Under the pieces are notes generated by a model. It had not been told where the DNA came from and did no database searches. It worked only from the letters and a program-made list of their open reading frames with translations. Made by a program: the position numbers and the translations under genes. This document shows positions 1 through 7,412 of a DNA stretch of 8,649 nt, piece after piece (the stretch's first letter is position 1; every line of letters begins with the position of its first letter). Source of the stretch: Sedimentisphaerales bacterium (GTDB taxonomy: Bacteria > Planctomycetota > Phycisphaerae > Sedimentisphaerales > Anaerobacaceae); the NCBI GenBank assembly GCA_030630905.1, contig DAOVMB010000073.1, positions 1 through 8,649 of the forward strand, written 5' to 3'.

Positions 1-90
1 GATAATACAATTATGTCGGAGATGCGCAAAATGTCTAAAACAGGGCGGTTTTCTGTCCGATATACGTATGATGATGCAGCCGCGAAATAA
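1..90 (+). CDS. Possible 3' end of an upstream gene (partial)
   Basis: The first reading frame is open from the window edge to a TAA at 88-90, giving 29 residues ending in YTYDDAAAK. I do not recognise the family. It overlaps the start of the following kinase gene by 23 bp in another frame. The kinase has no visible Shine-Dalgarno sequence, so translational coupling to an upstream gene ending here would make sense, and this is the main argument for it. A second frame, that of the kinase itself, is also open to the edge, so the short open stretch alone is weak evidence. Confidence 0.3.
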   Translation, partial: DNTIMSEMRKMSKTGRFSVRYTYDDAAAK

Positions 91-1165
91 AATTTTAGCC
101 GTTGATGACAATGTTATCGATATTGCAACTATCGAGAAGCTGTTGTGCGAACGCTATGACCTTAAGACGGCGACGACTGGTAAAGAGGCTCTGGAGATAG
201 CGGTGGATTTTCAGCCTGACATTATTTTGCTGGACAATATGATGCCGGGTCTCGACGGCGGGCAGGTCTGCCGCCAGATACGAGCGGATTCGGGGCTTCG
301 GCATACGAAGATTATTATGATATCGGGCAAGTCGAGGGTGTCGGAACGCATCGAAGCGTATCAGGCCGGCGCGGACGACTATATCACCAAGCCCTTTAAT
401 GAAGATGAGCTGCTTGCGAAGATACGGGTCTATTTGCGTCTTAAATCGGTCGAGGAAGTGGACCAGTTCAAGACGAACGTTTTGACGCTGCTCAGCCATG
501 AAGCTCGAACACCGCTGAACGGTCTTATCGCGCCGGCGGAGATGTTAATGTCCGAGGAGGAGGTTGATGCCGAAGAGCGCAAGCTGCTGATCGAGATGGT
601 GCATTCGGCCGCCAGGCGCCTGCACCGTTTCTTTGAAAACGTTATGCTGCTCAGCTCGCTGAAATCGGGAAAGTGGCAATTCAATCCGGAGCCGGCGGAT
701 CTGTGCGAGGTCGTCCATGAAGCTGTTTGCGAAGTGGCAACAAAGGCGGCAGAGCGCAAGATAAAAATCGAGGAGAAATTCGAAGCCGGCCCGACGGTTT
801 GTCTCGACCGGCAGCAAATCAAGAGGGTGATTACAGCTATACTGGATAATGCAATCCGCTTCAGCCCACCGGGTTGGAGGGTTGATGTTTGTGTCACCGG
901 TGACAATGAATCTATATGCGTGAGTGTGACCGACCGGGGCGAAGGAATCGATCTCGATTATCTGCCTTATGTGTTTGAAGAGCTTTCGGACTCCGACGTT
1001 GACCACCACTCGCAAGGCCAGGGCCTGAGCCTGGCTATAGCCCGCCAGATAGTACAACAGCATAATGGCACGATCAGCGTAGAAAGCGCAAAAGGCTCCG
1101 GCGCAACCTTCACGGTGCAATTGCCCTTGACGGTTCGGTCTGAATTAGCGCATTGTGAAATATGA
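68..1165 (+). CDS. Receiver-histidine kinase hybrid (REC-HisKA-HATPase_c), no sensor domain
   Basis: A 365-residue soluble signalling protein. Residues about 8-125 form a CheY-like receiver: acidic pair D13-D14, phospho-acceptor D56 in LLDNMMPG, S86, and K108-P109. Residues about 130-200 are the dimerisation/phosphotransfer domain with H-box SHEARTPLNG (H144). Residues about 205-355 are the ATP-binding domain: N-box ILDNAIRFS (N261), G1 box TDRGEGI (D289), F-box F303, and G2 box GQGLSLAIA. No transmembrane segment, PAS or GAF domain is present, so input probably arrives as phosphorylation or protein contact at the N-terminal receiver. Three consecutive ATG codons (68, 71, 74) could start it; none has a clear Shine-Dalgarno sequence, and the frame is open upstream to the window edge, so a longer N-terminus is not excluded. 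No DNA-binding output domain or partner response regulator is visible downstream. The assignment to the two-component family is secure, but the signal and target are unknown. Confidence 0.93.
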   Translation: MMMQPRNKILAVDDNVIDIATIEKLLCERYDLKTATTGKEALEIAVDFQPDIILLDNMMPGLDGGQVCRQIRADSGLRHTKIIMISGKSRVSERIEAYQAGADDYITKPFNEDELLAKIRVYLRLKSVEEVDQFKTNVLTLLSHEARTPLNGLIAPAEMLMSEEEVDAEERKLLIEMVHSAARRLHRFFENVMLLSSLKSGKWQFNPEPADLCEVVHEAVCEVATKAAERKIKIEEKFEAGPTVCLDRQQIKRVITAILDNAIRFSPPGWRVDVCVTGDNESICVSVTDRGEGIDLDYLPYVFEELSDSDVDHHSQGQGLSLAIARQIVQQHNGTISVESAKGSGATFTVQLPLTVRSELAHCEI

Positions 1166-1243
1166 GAAATCGGGATACGTTTCCGACCGGTTCGATTTTG
1201 CGCACGCTTCCACAAATTTCAGAGTGCCGCCCAGCATGTTTGC

Positions 1244-1263
1244 CAGCTGCCGGATGGCAGTTG
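1244..1263 (+). other. Perfect 8-bp hairpin in the intergenic region
   Basis: CAGCTGCC, a GGAT loop, then GGCAGTTG form an 8-bp stem with one G-T wobble. It lies 78 bp after the kinase stop codon and upstream of the putative promoter of the next gene. No T-run follows on the + strand, so it is not a textbook intrinsic terminator. It may still protect or end the kinase transcript, or act as an operator. Function is unassigned. Confidence 0.4.
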
Positions 1264-1269
1264 CGTCTG

Positions 1270-1297
1270 TCGAATAATTCAATAAGTATGTTATAAT
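1270..1297 (+). promoter_or_regulatory. Putative extended -10 sigma-70 promoter for the GH13 gene
   Basis: TGTTATAAT at 1289-1297 is a perfect extended -10 element (TG, one base, TATAAT). The -35 region is poor; TCGAAT at 1270-1275 with a 16-bp spacer matches only three of six consensus bases, as is common for extended -10 promoters. The surroundings (1271-1330) are markedly AT-rich. A start near 1304 would give a leader of about 58 nt before the ATG at 1362. The Shine-Dalgarno of that gene is GAAAGGA at 1345-1351. Confidence 0.5.
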
Positions 1298-1361
1298 CTG
1301 CCGATAATATATTAGATCGTTGTAATATTCAGGCAGTCAGACAAGAAAGGATTCTTAAGAT

Positions 1362-3305
1362 ATGTCATTTACAGAAGACGTACTGAGCCGGAGCAGACCC
1401 GAGAGTGTTCACGACATTTCATGCCGGCCCGAACGCCAGAGCTATTATCCCTCGCCTGTGGACTGGCGAGACGAGGTGCTGTATTTTTTGCTGGTAGATC
1501 GGTTCAGCGACGGGTGGGAGGATTCGCGTCCGTTGCTGGAGAGGGAGAATCTTAAAGCTGCCCGTCCTGTATTGCTTGATGGCGATCATTGGCGCTGGGA
1601 TCGATGGGCGGAATCAGGCCGGCAACGCTGGCAGGGTGGTACTATCAAGGGCGTGCAATCGAAGCTCGGCTATTTAAAGCAGCTTGGCGTCACGGCGATA
1701 TGGCTCAGTCCCGTATTCAAGCAGCGGGGACATCTGGACACGTATCACGGCTACGGTATTCAGGATTTCCTGGAAGTGGATCCCCGGTTTGGCAGCAGGC
1801 AGGACCTTGTCGAGCTAGTGACTGCGGCCCACGCGAAAGGTCTGCGGATAATCCTCGACGTTGTTTTTAACCACTCGGGCGCTAACTGGCTCTATCGCCC
1901 TGATACTCCCGGCGGGATTTATGAAGCCGTTTATAAGCCCGACGGTAGCTATCCGTTTGGTTCGTGGCGCGACGGCCGGGGGCAGCCCGTCCCCGATATA
2001 ACAACGGAAGAAGACGGCGTCTGGCCGACGGAACTACAGCACCGGGACTGCTACACACGGGCGGGAACGGGCGATATGGGCGAGGGCAGGATCGACGATC
2101 CGAATGCCGAGCACAAGCGCTCCGACTTCTGCGACTTGCGGGATTTTGATCTTGACCAGCCGTATGTATTGAGCGACTTGTCACGATGCTATAAATACTG
2201 GATGGCCCTGACTGACTGCGACGGATTCCGCATCGACACACTCAAGCATGTGACGAAGGAACAAGCGCGGAATTTTTGCGGCGCCGTCAAGGAATTCGCA
2301 GCGAATATCGGCAAGCAGAATTTCTTCCTCGTCGGCGAGATCTCCGGCGGTGATTATGCCCAGGACTACTATCTCGACGCTCTCAATCGCAATCTCACTG
2401 CAGCGCTGGATATCGGAGAAATGCGTCCCATTCTCAATGGTGTTGCCAAAGGCCTTAGAGCTCCGAAGGATTATTTTGACGGTTTCAATCCCGGCGATGC
2501 CGGTATGGGCTCGCACCGCAATTTGGGCTGGCGGCATGTTTCTATTCTTGACGACCATGACCAAGTTTATGGCGAGAAGATTCGATTTTCAACCGATGCT
2601 TCCTGCGATCACCAGGTCGCGGCGGGTGTTGTCCTGCAGCTTTTCACTTTGGGTATTCCGTGCATTTATTACGGGACCGAGCAGGCCTTTGCCGGCCCTG
2701 AGCCTTCCGAGAGGAAATGGCTGCCGGGCTGGAAGGCTTCGGACCAGTACCTGCGTGAGGCGATGTTTGGCCCGGAGCATCCAAGGGCATCCGGGACAGC
2801 CGGCCTGCACGAGCCGGATATGAATCTGCCCGGTTTCGGCCCTTTCGGAACGGCGGGACGCCACTGTTTCGATGAGAATCATCCGGTGTACAAGCGGATT
2901 GCCGCGGCTGCCGCGCTTCGGAGTAAATATCCGGCTCTTCGCTGCGGCAGGCAATATCTTCGCCGCACCTCCTTTTTGAACAAGCCCTTCGATTTCTACG
3001 GGCCGGGGGAAATAGTTGCCTGGTCGCGAATCCTGGACGATGAGGAGTTGCTTTGTGTTATGAATGTCAACGGTACCAAGCTGCGAGGCGCCGACATTAT
3101 CGTGGACGCAGCTCTCAATTCAGGCGGTTCCGGCACGATGACGGTTGTTCTCAATTCGGCCCAGGTCGCACAGACGCAAGACTATTCAGGCACGCAACCG
3201 GCAGGTTCTGTGGTTCAAGTAAACAGAACTGCGGACGGCAGGGCGTTTGTCCGGATTGAAAATATTCGGCCCGCGGAGATTATTGTACTGGCAAATCATA
3301 CGTAA
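1362..3305 (+). CDS. GH13 alpha-amylase family enzyme, cytoplasmic
   Basis: A 647-residue glycoside hydrolase family 13 protein acting on alpha-glucosidic bonds (hydrolysis or transglycosylation). The (beta/alpha)8 barrel begins near residue 37 (DEVLYFLLVDRFSDG). Conserved regions are visible: I, DVVFNHS (166-172); II, GFRIDTLKH with nucleophile D292 and K295-H296; III, VGEISG with acid/base E326; IV, ILDDHDQ with transition-state stabiliser D400. YYGTEQ follows, and a beta-sandwich C-terminal domain probably occupies the last 100 or so residues. No signal peptide or membrane segment precedes the barrel, so it should act in the cytoplasm on glycogen or imported maltodextrins. In region IV the usual Asn before His-Asp is Asp398. 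The start at 1362 has GAAAGGA 10 bp upstream. It is a separate unit from its neighbours: a 196-bp gap before it with a promoter, and a 106-bp gap after it with another promoter. No intrinsic terminator is visible behind it. The GH13 subfamily and exact substrate cannot be read from sequence alone. Confidence 0.88.
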   Translation: MSFTEDVLSRSRPESVHDISCRPERQSYYPSPVDWRDEVLYFLLVDRFSDGWEDSRPLLERENLKAARPVLLDGDHWRWDRWAESGRQRWQGGTIKGVQSKLGYLKQLGVTAIWLSPVFKQRGHLDTYHGYGIQDFLEVDPRFGSRQDLVELVTAAHAKGLRIILDVVFNHSGANWLYRPDTPGGIYEAVYKPDGSYPFGSWRDGRGQPVPDITTEEDGVWPTELQHRDCYTRAGTGDMGEGRIDDPNAEHKRSDFCDLRDFDLDQPYVLSDLSRCYKYWMALTDCDGFRIDTLKHVTKEQARNFCGAVKEFAANIGKQNFFLVGEISGGDYAQDYYLDALNRNLTAALDIGEMRPILNGVAKGLRAPKDYFDGFNPGDAGMGSHRNLGWRHVSILDDHDQVYGEKIRFSTDASCDHQVAAGVVLQLFTLGIPCIYYGTEQAFAGPEPSERKWLPGWKASDQYLREAMFGPEHPRASGTAGLHEPDMNLPGFGPFGTAGRHCFDENHPVYKRIAAAAALRSKYPALRCGRQYLRRTSFLNKPFDFYGPGEIVAWSRILDDEELLCVMNVNGTKLRGADIIVDAALNSGGSGTMTVVLNSAQVAQTQDYSGTQPAGSVVQVNRTADGRAFVRIENIRPAEIIVLANHT

Positions 3306-3330
3306 ATCGGCTCATCGTACCGAAAAGGAT

Positions 3331-3359
3331 TTGCAAGAGGAGGATTAACCGAATATAAT
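3331..3359 (+). promoter_or_regulatory. Strong sigma-70-type promoter of the acyl-CoA/deacetylase operon
   Basis: TTGCAA (3331-3336) and a perfect TATAAT (3354-3359) are separated by exactly 17 bp. The -35 matches four of six consensus bases. Transcription would start near 3366, giving a leader of about 46 nt to the ATG at 3412, whose Shine-Dalgarno AAAGGA lies about 12 bp upstream. A 5-bp inverted repeat, CCGAA (3349-3353) and TTCGG (3371-3375), brackets the -10 box and predicted start and could be an operator half-site pair, but it is short. The position at the head of three tightly spaced genes fits an operon promoter. Confidence 0.65.
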
Positions 3360-3411
3360 ACTTTGCTTATTTCGGAATGGGTTCTTGTTATAGAAAGGAT
3401 TTCCAGTCGTT

Positions 3412-5514
3412 ATGAGTATTGAAAGTTTCTTCAATCCCAAATCGATTGCAATTGTTGGCGCCTCCCGCCAAAAGGGCAAAGTCGGGTACGAAATCTTAGT
3501 AAATATGATTGGGGCCGGATACGAGGGGCAAATATTTCCGGTCAATCCAAAAGCAGATACAATTGAGGGATTAAAGTGCTATCCTGACCTTCAATCTATC
3601 GGTAAGGCCCCCGATTTGGTGGTTATTGTCATTCCGGCAAAGTTTGTCCCTGCAATGATGCAGCAGTGCGTGAAGGTCGGGGTAAAGTCGGTCATCGTTA
3701 TTACCGCCGGCTTCAAAGAAGTCGGCGAAGAGGGCCGAGAGCTTGAAAAACAGGTTGTTCGGATCGCAAGACAGGCCGGCATCAGAATCATCGGTCCCAA
3801 CTGTCTGGGAGTAATCGCGCCGGCAAACAAGCTCAACGCCAGTTTCGGCGGCGACCTGCCGGCCGAAGGAGTCATCGGCTATCTCTCGCAGTCCGGAGCT
3901 TTGCTGGCGGCGATTCTCGATATGGCCAACGCGAACAGTATCGGATTCAGCAAGCTCGTGAGCATCGGCAATAAGGCGGACGTCGATGAGCTGGATTTGA
4001 TAAAAGCTCTGGGAGAAGATAAGGATACCAAAGTGATTGCCGGCTATCTCGAAAGTATTACCGATGGCAATGCTTTTGTTAACCAGGCGGAGCGAATTTC
4101 TCATGATAAACCTATCCTGCTGATGAAGTCCGGCGGTACACAGGCCGGCGCCCAAGCCGCCTCCTCTCATACCGGAAGTCTGGCCGGCAGCGAGACGGCG
4201 TACGAATGTGTCTTCGAACGTGCAGGGATCATCCGGTGCAATTCGATAAAGGAGCAGTTTGATTATGCCCATGCGTTTGCCGACCAGCCGCTTCCAGCAG
4301 GGCCGAGAGTTGCCGTAATTACCAATGCCGGCGGGCCGGGAATTATGGCTGCCGACGCCGTCGAACGAGTGGGGCTGACCTTTGCAAAACTCGCCGATGA
4401 AACGATAGAGGCATTGGCTTCCAAGCTGCCGGCAGCGGCGAACTTGAATAATCCCGTTGATGTGCTGGGAGATGCGCTGGCCGACCGGTACGAGTTCGCA
4501 CTGGATGTGGTTCTCGGTGATGAAAATGTTGATATCGTCCTGGTGCTTCTGACGCCCCAGGCAATGACCGAACCTGTGGCTACCGCCGAAGCGCTGGCCA
4601 AGATGAGTGCTCGAAAACACAACAAGCCGATTCTTGCCTGTTTCATGGGTGCCGAGAAGGTCCGGGACGGAGTGATGATTTTACGGCGAGGGAATATCCC
4701 GCAGTACGATGCCCCTGAAAGTGCTGTTTCGACAATGAAAGCGATGGCGGACTATGTCAGGTGGCGCACCAGGCCCAAGCGGGTCGTAAAGCTCTTTCCG
4801 GTCAACCGTCGCAAGGTCGAAAACATAATCGAAAGACACCTGCGCCAAGACATTCGAGAGATCGCCGAGACCGAATCCAAGGAGATCCTCGAAGCCTATG
4901 GCTTCGTAACCCCCAAAGGCTCCGTCGCCGCCACAGCCGAGCAGGCGGCCAATATTTCCCAACAGCTTGGATTTCCCGTCGTGCTGAAGATTTGGTCGCC
5001 GGAGATCGTGCACAAGTCCGATGTCGATGGAGTCCAGGTTGGCCTGAACAATGTCAAAGAAGTGACCGATGCCTTCGACCTGATGATGTATCGAATACCG
5101 AAGAAGCTGCCCGATGCCGACATTCTCGGCGTGCTCGTGCAGGAAATGTGCAGCGGTGGAAAAGAGGTGATTCTCGGCATGAATCGCGATCCGCACTTTG
5201 GTCCGCTGATGATGTTCGGGATGGGAGGTATAATGGTGGAGGTCCTGAAAGACGTATCGTTTTACCTGGCGCCGCTGACGGCCGAAGAAGCAAAACAGAT
5301 GCTCGTGAACACTAAAACGTATCAGATGCTGAGCGGAGTCCGCGGCCAGGAGGGGGTGGATATCGAGACGATTGCCGAGGGATTGCAGAGACTTTCACAA
5401 TTAGTGACGGAATTTCCCCAGATCCAGGAGATGGACATCAATCCGTATGTTGTCGGCCCGGCGGGCACCACGGCGATTGCCGTTGATGCCAGAATGAGTG
5501 TCGTAAAAGTTTAG
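3412..5514 (+). CDS. ADP-forming acyl-CoA synthetase (acetate--CoA ligase, alpha-beta fusion)
   Basis: A 700-residue NDP-forming acyl-CoA synthetase catalysing acyl-CoA + ADP + Pi <=> acid + CoA + ATP, so it can make ATP from acetyl-CoA or activate acids. Order is alpha then beta: a CoA-binding Rossmann domain from residue about 5 (IAIVGAS), a succinyl-CoA-ligase-like region with GPNCLGVI and SQSGALLA, then the phospho-histidine motif SSHTGSLAG (H253). The C-terminal third, from about 475, is an ATP-grasp beta-subunit domain with SPEIVHKSDVDGV (H534, the second conserved His of this family) and MDINPYVV near the end. Length fits a fused alpha-beta enzyme, and no GNAT domain is attached, unlike Pat/PatZ protein acetyltransferases, which use a similar scaffold. 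It is first in an operon; the next gene starts 14 bp on. Substrate (acetate, propionate, branched or aryl acids) is not decided by the visible motifs. Confidence 0.92.
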   Translation: MSIESFFNPKSIAIVGASRQKGKVGYEILVNMIGAGYEGQIFPVNPKADTIEGLKCYPDLQSIGKAPDLVVIVIPAKFVPAMMQQCVKVGVKSVIVITAGFKEVGEEGRELEKQVVRIARQAGIRIIGPNCLGVIAPANKLNASFGGDLPAEGVIGYLSQSGALLAAILDMANANSIGFSKLVSIGNKADVDELDLIKALGEDKDTKVIAGYLESITDGNAFVNQAERISHDKPILLMKSGGTQAGAQAASSHTGSLAGSETAYECVFERAGIIRCNSIKEQFDYAHAFADQPLPAGPRVAVITNAGGPGIMAADAVERVGLTFAKLADETIEALASKLPAAANLNNPVDVLGDALADRYEFALDVVLGDENVDIVLVLLTPQAMTEPVATAEALAKMSARKHNKPILACFMGAEKVRDGVMILRRGNIPQYDAPESAVSTMKAMADYVRWRTRPKRVVKLFPVNRRKVENIIERHLRQDIREIAETESKEILEAYGFVTPKGSVAATAEQAANISQQLGFPVVLKIWSPEIVHKSDVDGVQVGLNNVKEVTDAFDLMMYRIPKKLPDADILGVLVQEMCSGGKEVILGMNRDPHFGPLMMFGMGGIMVEVLKDVSFYLAPLTAEEAKQMLVNTKTYQMLSGVRGQEGVDIETIAEGLQRLSQLVTEFPQIQEMDINPYVVGPAGTTAIAVDARMSVVKV

Positions 5515-5528
5515 AAAGAGACTTAGGT

Positions 5529-7397
5529 ATGCAGGAATTTGATTGGAAACAGAAGTATAAGGACAAAACAGGCACTGCGCCGGCCGCGATGAAGCTGATT
5601 AAATCCGGCAACAGCATATTTATCGGTACCGGCTGCGGCCAGCCGCAGCATCTCGTGAACGCTTTAGTCGAGCATTCGAGCAAAATCTATGACGCTCACA
5701 TAGTTCATCTTTTAACGATGGGATCGGCTCCCTATGCGGACGAGAGATTCCGCGAGAAATTCAAGATGAACAGCTTTTTTATTGCCGACAATGTCCGTCA
5801 TGCTTTGGCGAAAGGGATCGGGGACTACACGCCGATCTTGTTGTCGGAGATACCTCACGAGTTCGAGACCGGGCGAATTCCCGTCGATGTTGCCCTAATC
5901 AGCGTATCGGAACCTGATATTAACGGCCTGTGCAGCCTCGGCGTCTCTGTGGATATCGTCAAATCCGCCGCCGCCAACGCCAAGTACGTGATCGCTCAGG
6001 TCAACAGCCGGATGCCTCGAACGTTCGGGGACAGTTTCATTCACGTCAACGCGATCGATATGCTCGTGCCGTACGACGAAGACATCATCGAGGTTTCGGA
6101 ACAAAATCCGACTGCAACGTTACGCCGCATCGGTCAGAACATAAGCAGGCTCGTGGAAGACGGCAGCACAATTGAGTGCGGGATCGGGCGGATTCCCCAG
6201 GCCCTGGCAGAATTCCTGAAAGACAAAAAAGATCTCGGCATCCACACCGAAATGTTCAGCGACTGGATTATCGATCTGATCGAGTGCGGGGCGATTACCT
6301 GTGCCAAAAAGTCTCTCAACCGGGGCAAAGTTGTAGCCAGTTTCTGTATGGGCTCGAAACGGCTCTACGATTACATCGACAACAATCCCTTCTTCGAATT
6401 CTACCCAACCGAGTATGTTAACGACCCTTACGTTATAAGCCAGCATGAGAAGATGGTGGGAATTAACGTCGGGCTGGAGATTGACTTAACGGGCCAGGTT
6501 TGCGCCGATTCGTTAGGCTATCAGTTCTACAGCGGCATCGGCGGACAGGTGGATTTCATCCGCGGCTCGGCGCGCAGCAGGGGGGGCAAAGCGATAATTG
6601 CGATGCCGTCCACAGCGAAAAAAGGAGAGGTTTCCAGGATTGTGCCGCACCTGACCGAAGGCGCCGGGGTGGTCACTACACGAGGGGACGTACACTATGT
6701 CGTGACCGAATACGGGATTGCCTACCTGCACGGCAAGAGTATCAGAAAGAGGGTCATGGACCTGGTCCATATCGCACATCCCAAATTTCGAAAAGGGCTT
6801 ATCCAGGCGGCGAAGGCTCAAAACTATCTCTACGAAGACCAGATCGAATTATCCTGGGAGCAGGTTGCATATCCGGAAGAGTTGGAACGGTATGACACTT
6901 TACGGGACGGCACGCAAATATTCTTCAGGCCGATTAAACCTACCGACGAGCCGTCGCTTTCGGAGATGATGTACTCGCTGAGTGAGAAATCCGTCCAGAC
7001 CCGCTATATGGCCCGTACGATGTCGTTTCCTCATCGGGATATGCAACGGGTTACCAATATCGACTATCGGCAGGATATCGCCATCGTGGCAGTTGTACCT
7101 GGCGTTTCGGGCGAGGATATCGTCGCCATCGCCCAGTATTTTCTCGATCCGAAGACCAGTGGTGCTGAAGTGGCCTTTCTTGTACAGGATGAATGGCAGA
7201 GAAAGGGTATAGGCACCTTCTTGCTGGACTACATTACTCAAATCGCCAGGCAGCGAGGCGTAAAGCGGTTTTGGGCAAAGGTATTGCCGACGAACGATGC
7301 AATGCTTGCTATTTTTCATAACTCCGGCTACAAAATCAACCAGAAATTCGACGGTTACGCTTACGACATCACTTACGATTTAACAGAACAAAAATAA
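5529..7397 (+). CDS. Acetyl-CoA hydrolase/CoA-transferase fused to C-terminal GNAT acetyltransferase
   Basis: A 622-residue two-domain protein. Residues 1 to about 450 are a class I CoA-transferase of the acetyl-CoA hydrolase/4-hydroxybutyrate CoA-transferase type: GIGRIPQAL, then LGIHTEMFSD with the probable catalytic glutamate E241, the CoA-site segment SGIGGQVDFIRG, and IIAMPST. It should move CoA between acetyl-CoA and another acid, or hydrolyse it. From about 458 (LRDGTQIFFRPIKPTDE) to the end is a GNAT domain with acetyl-CoA motif A QRKGIG (557-562) and NDAMLAIFHNSGY near the C-terminus, a layout typical of protein acetyltransferases. The residue after E241-MFSD is Trp242+4 where this family usually has Gly. 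The Shine-Dalgarno is AAAGAG at 5515-5520. I believe this domain pairing exists in databases as a bifunctional annotation, but I know of no defined target. The neighbours suggest the GNAT domain acetylates the synthetase or its own transferase domain; that is inference. Confidence 0.9.
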   Translation: MQEFDWKQKYKDKTGTAPAAMKLIKSGNSIFIGTGCGQPQHLVNALVEHSSKIYDAHIVHLLTMGSAPYADERFREKFKMNSFFIADNVRHALAKGIGDYTPILLSEIPHEFETGRIPVDVALISVSEPDINGLCSLGVSVDIVKSAAANAKYVIAQVNSRMPRTFGDSFIHVNAIDMLVPYDEDIIEVSEQNPTATLRRIGQNISRLVEDGSTIECGIGRIPQALAEFLKDKKDLGIHTEMFSDWIIDLIECGAITCAKKSLNRGKVVASFCMGSKRLYDYIDNNPFFEFYPTEYVNDPYVISQHEKMVGINVGLEIDLTGQVCADSLGYQFYSGIGGQVDFIRGSARSRGGKAIIAMPSTAKKGEVSRIVPHLTEGAGVVTTRGDVHYVVTEYGIAYLHGKSIRKRVMDLVHIAHPKFRKGLIQAAKAQNYLYEDQIELSWEQVAYPEELERYDTLRDGTQIFFRPIKPTDEPSLSEMMYSLSEKSVQTRYMARTMSFPHRDMQRVTNIDYRQDIAIVAVVPGVSGEDIVAIAQYFLDPKTSGAEVAFLVQDEWQRKGIGTFLLDYITQIARQRGVKRFWAKVLPTNDAMLAIFHNSGYKINQKFDGYAYDITYDLTEQK

Positions 7398-7399
7398 TC

Positions 7400-7412
7400 A
7401 GGTGCGGCTTTG
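7400..7412 (+). promoter_or_regulatory. Ribosome-binding site fixing a TTG start for the deacetylase
   Basis: AGGTG at 7400-7404 lies 5 nt before the TTG at 7410-7412. The GTG inside this site (7402) is out of frame and meets a TGA after three codons. The first in-frame ATG is about 40 codons further in and would remove conserved N-terminal sequence (YPPEHPFNTVRAKR), so the TTG start is the best choice. Confidence 0.65.

Noticed and set aside
545..1120. - strand open frame of 191 codons opposite the kinase
   Set aside because: It is a shadow of the kinase coding frame; no motif and no ribosome-binding site.
1244..1263. Reading the intergenic hairpin as an intrinsic terminator of the kinase gene
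   Set aside because: The stem is good, but no T-run follows it on the + strand, so it is listed only as a hairpin of unknown role.
3306..3325. Possible terminator directly after the GH13 gene
   Set aside because: Only a 4-bp pairing (TCGG with CCGA) can be formed and no T-run follows.
3336..3343. AGAGGAGG, a strong Shine-Dalgarno-like run in the 3306-3411 gap
   Set aside because: No start codon lies at a suitable distance downstream, and the run falls in the spacer of the predicted promoter, so it would not be in the transcript.
3571..4620. Long - strand open frame (349 codons) opposite the synthetase gene
   Set aside because: It is antisense to a clear conserved enzyme, its translation shows no recognisable domain, and such shadows are common in this coding bias.
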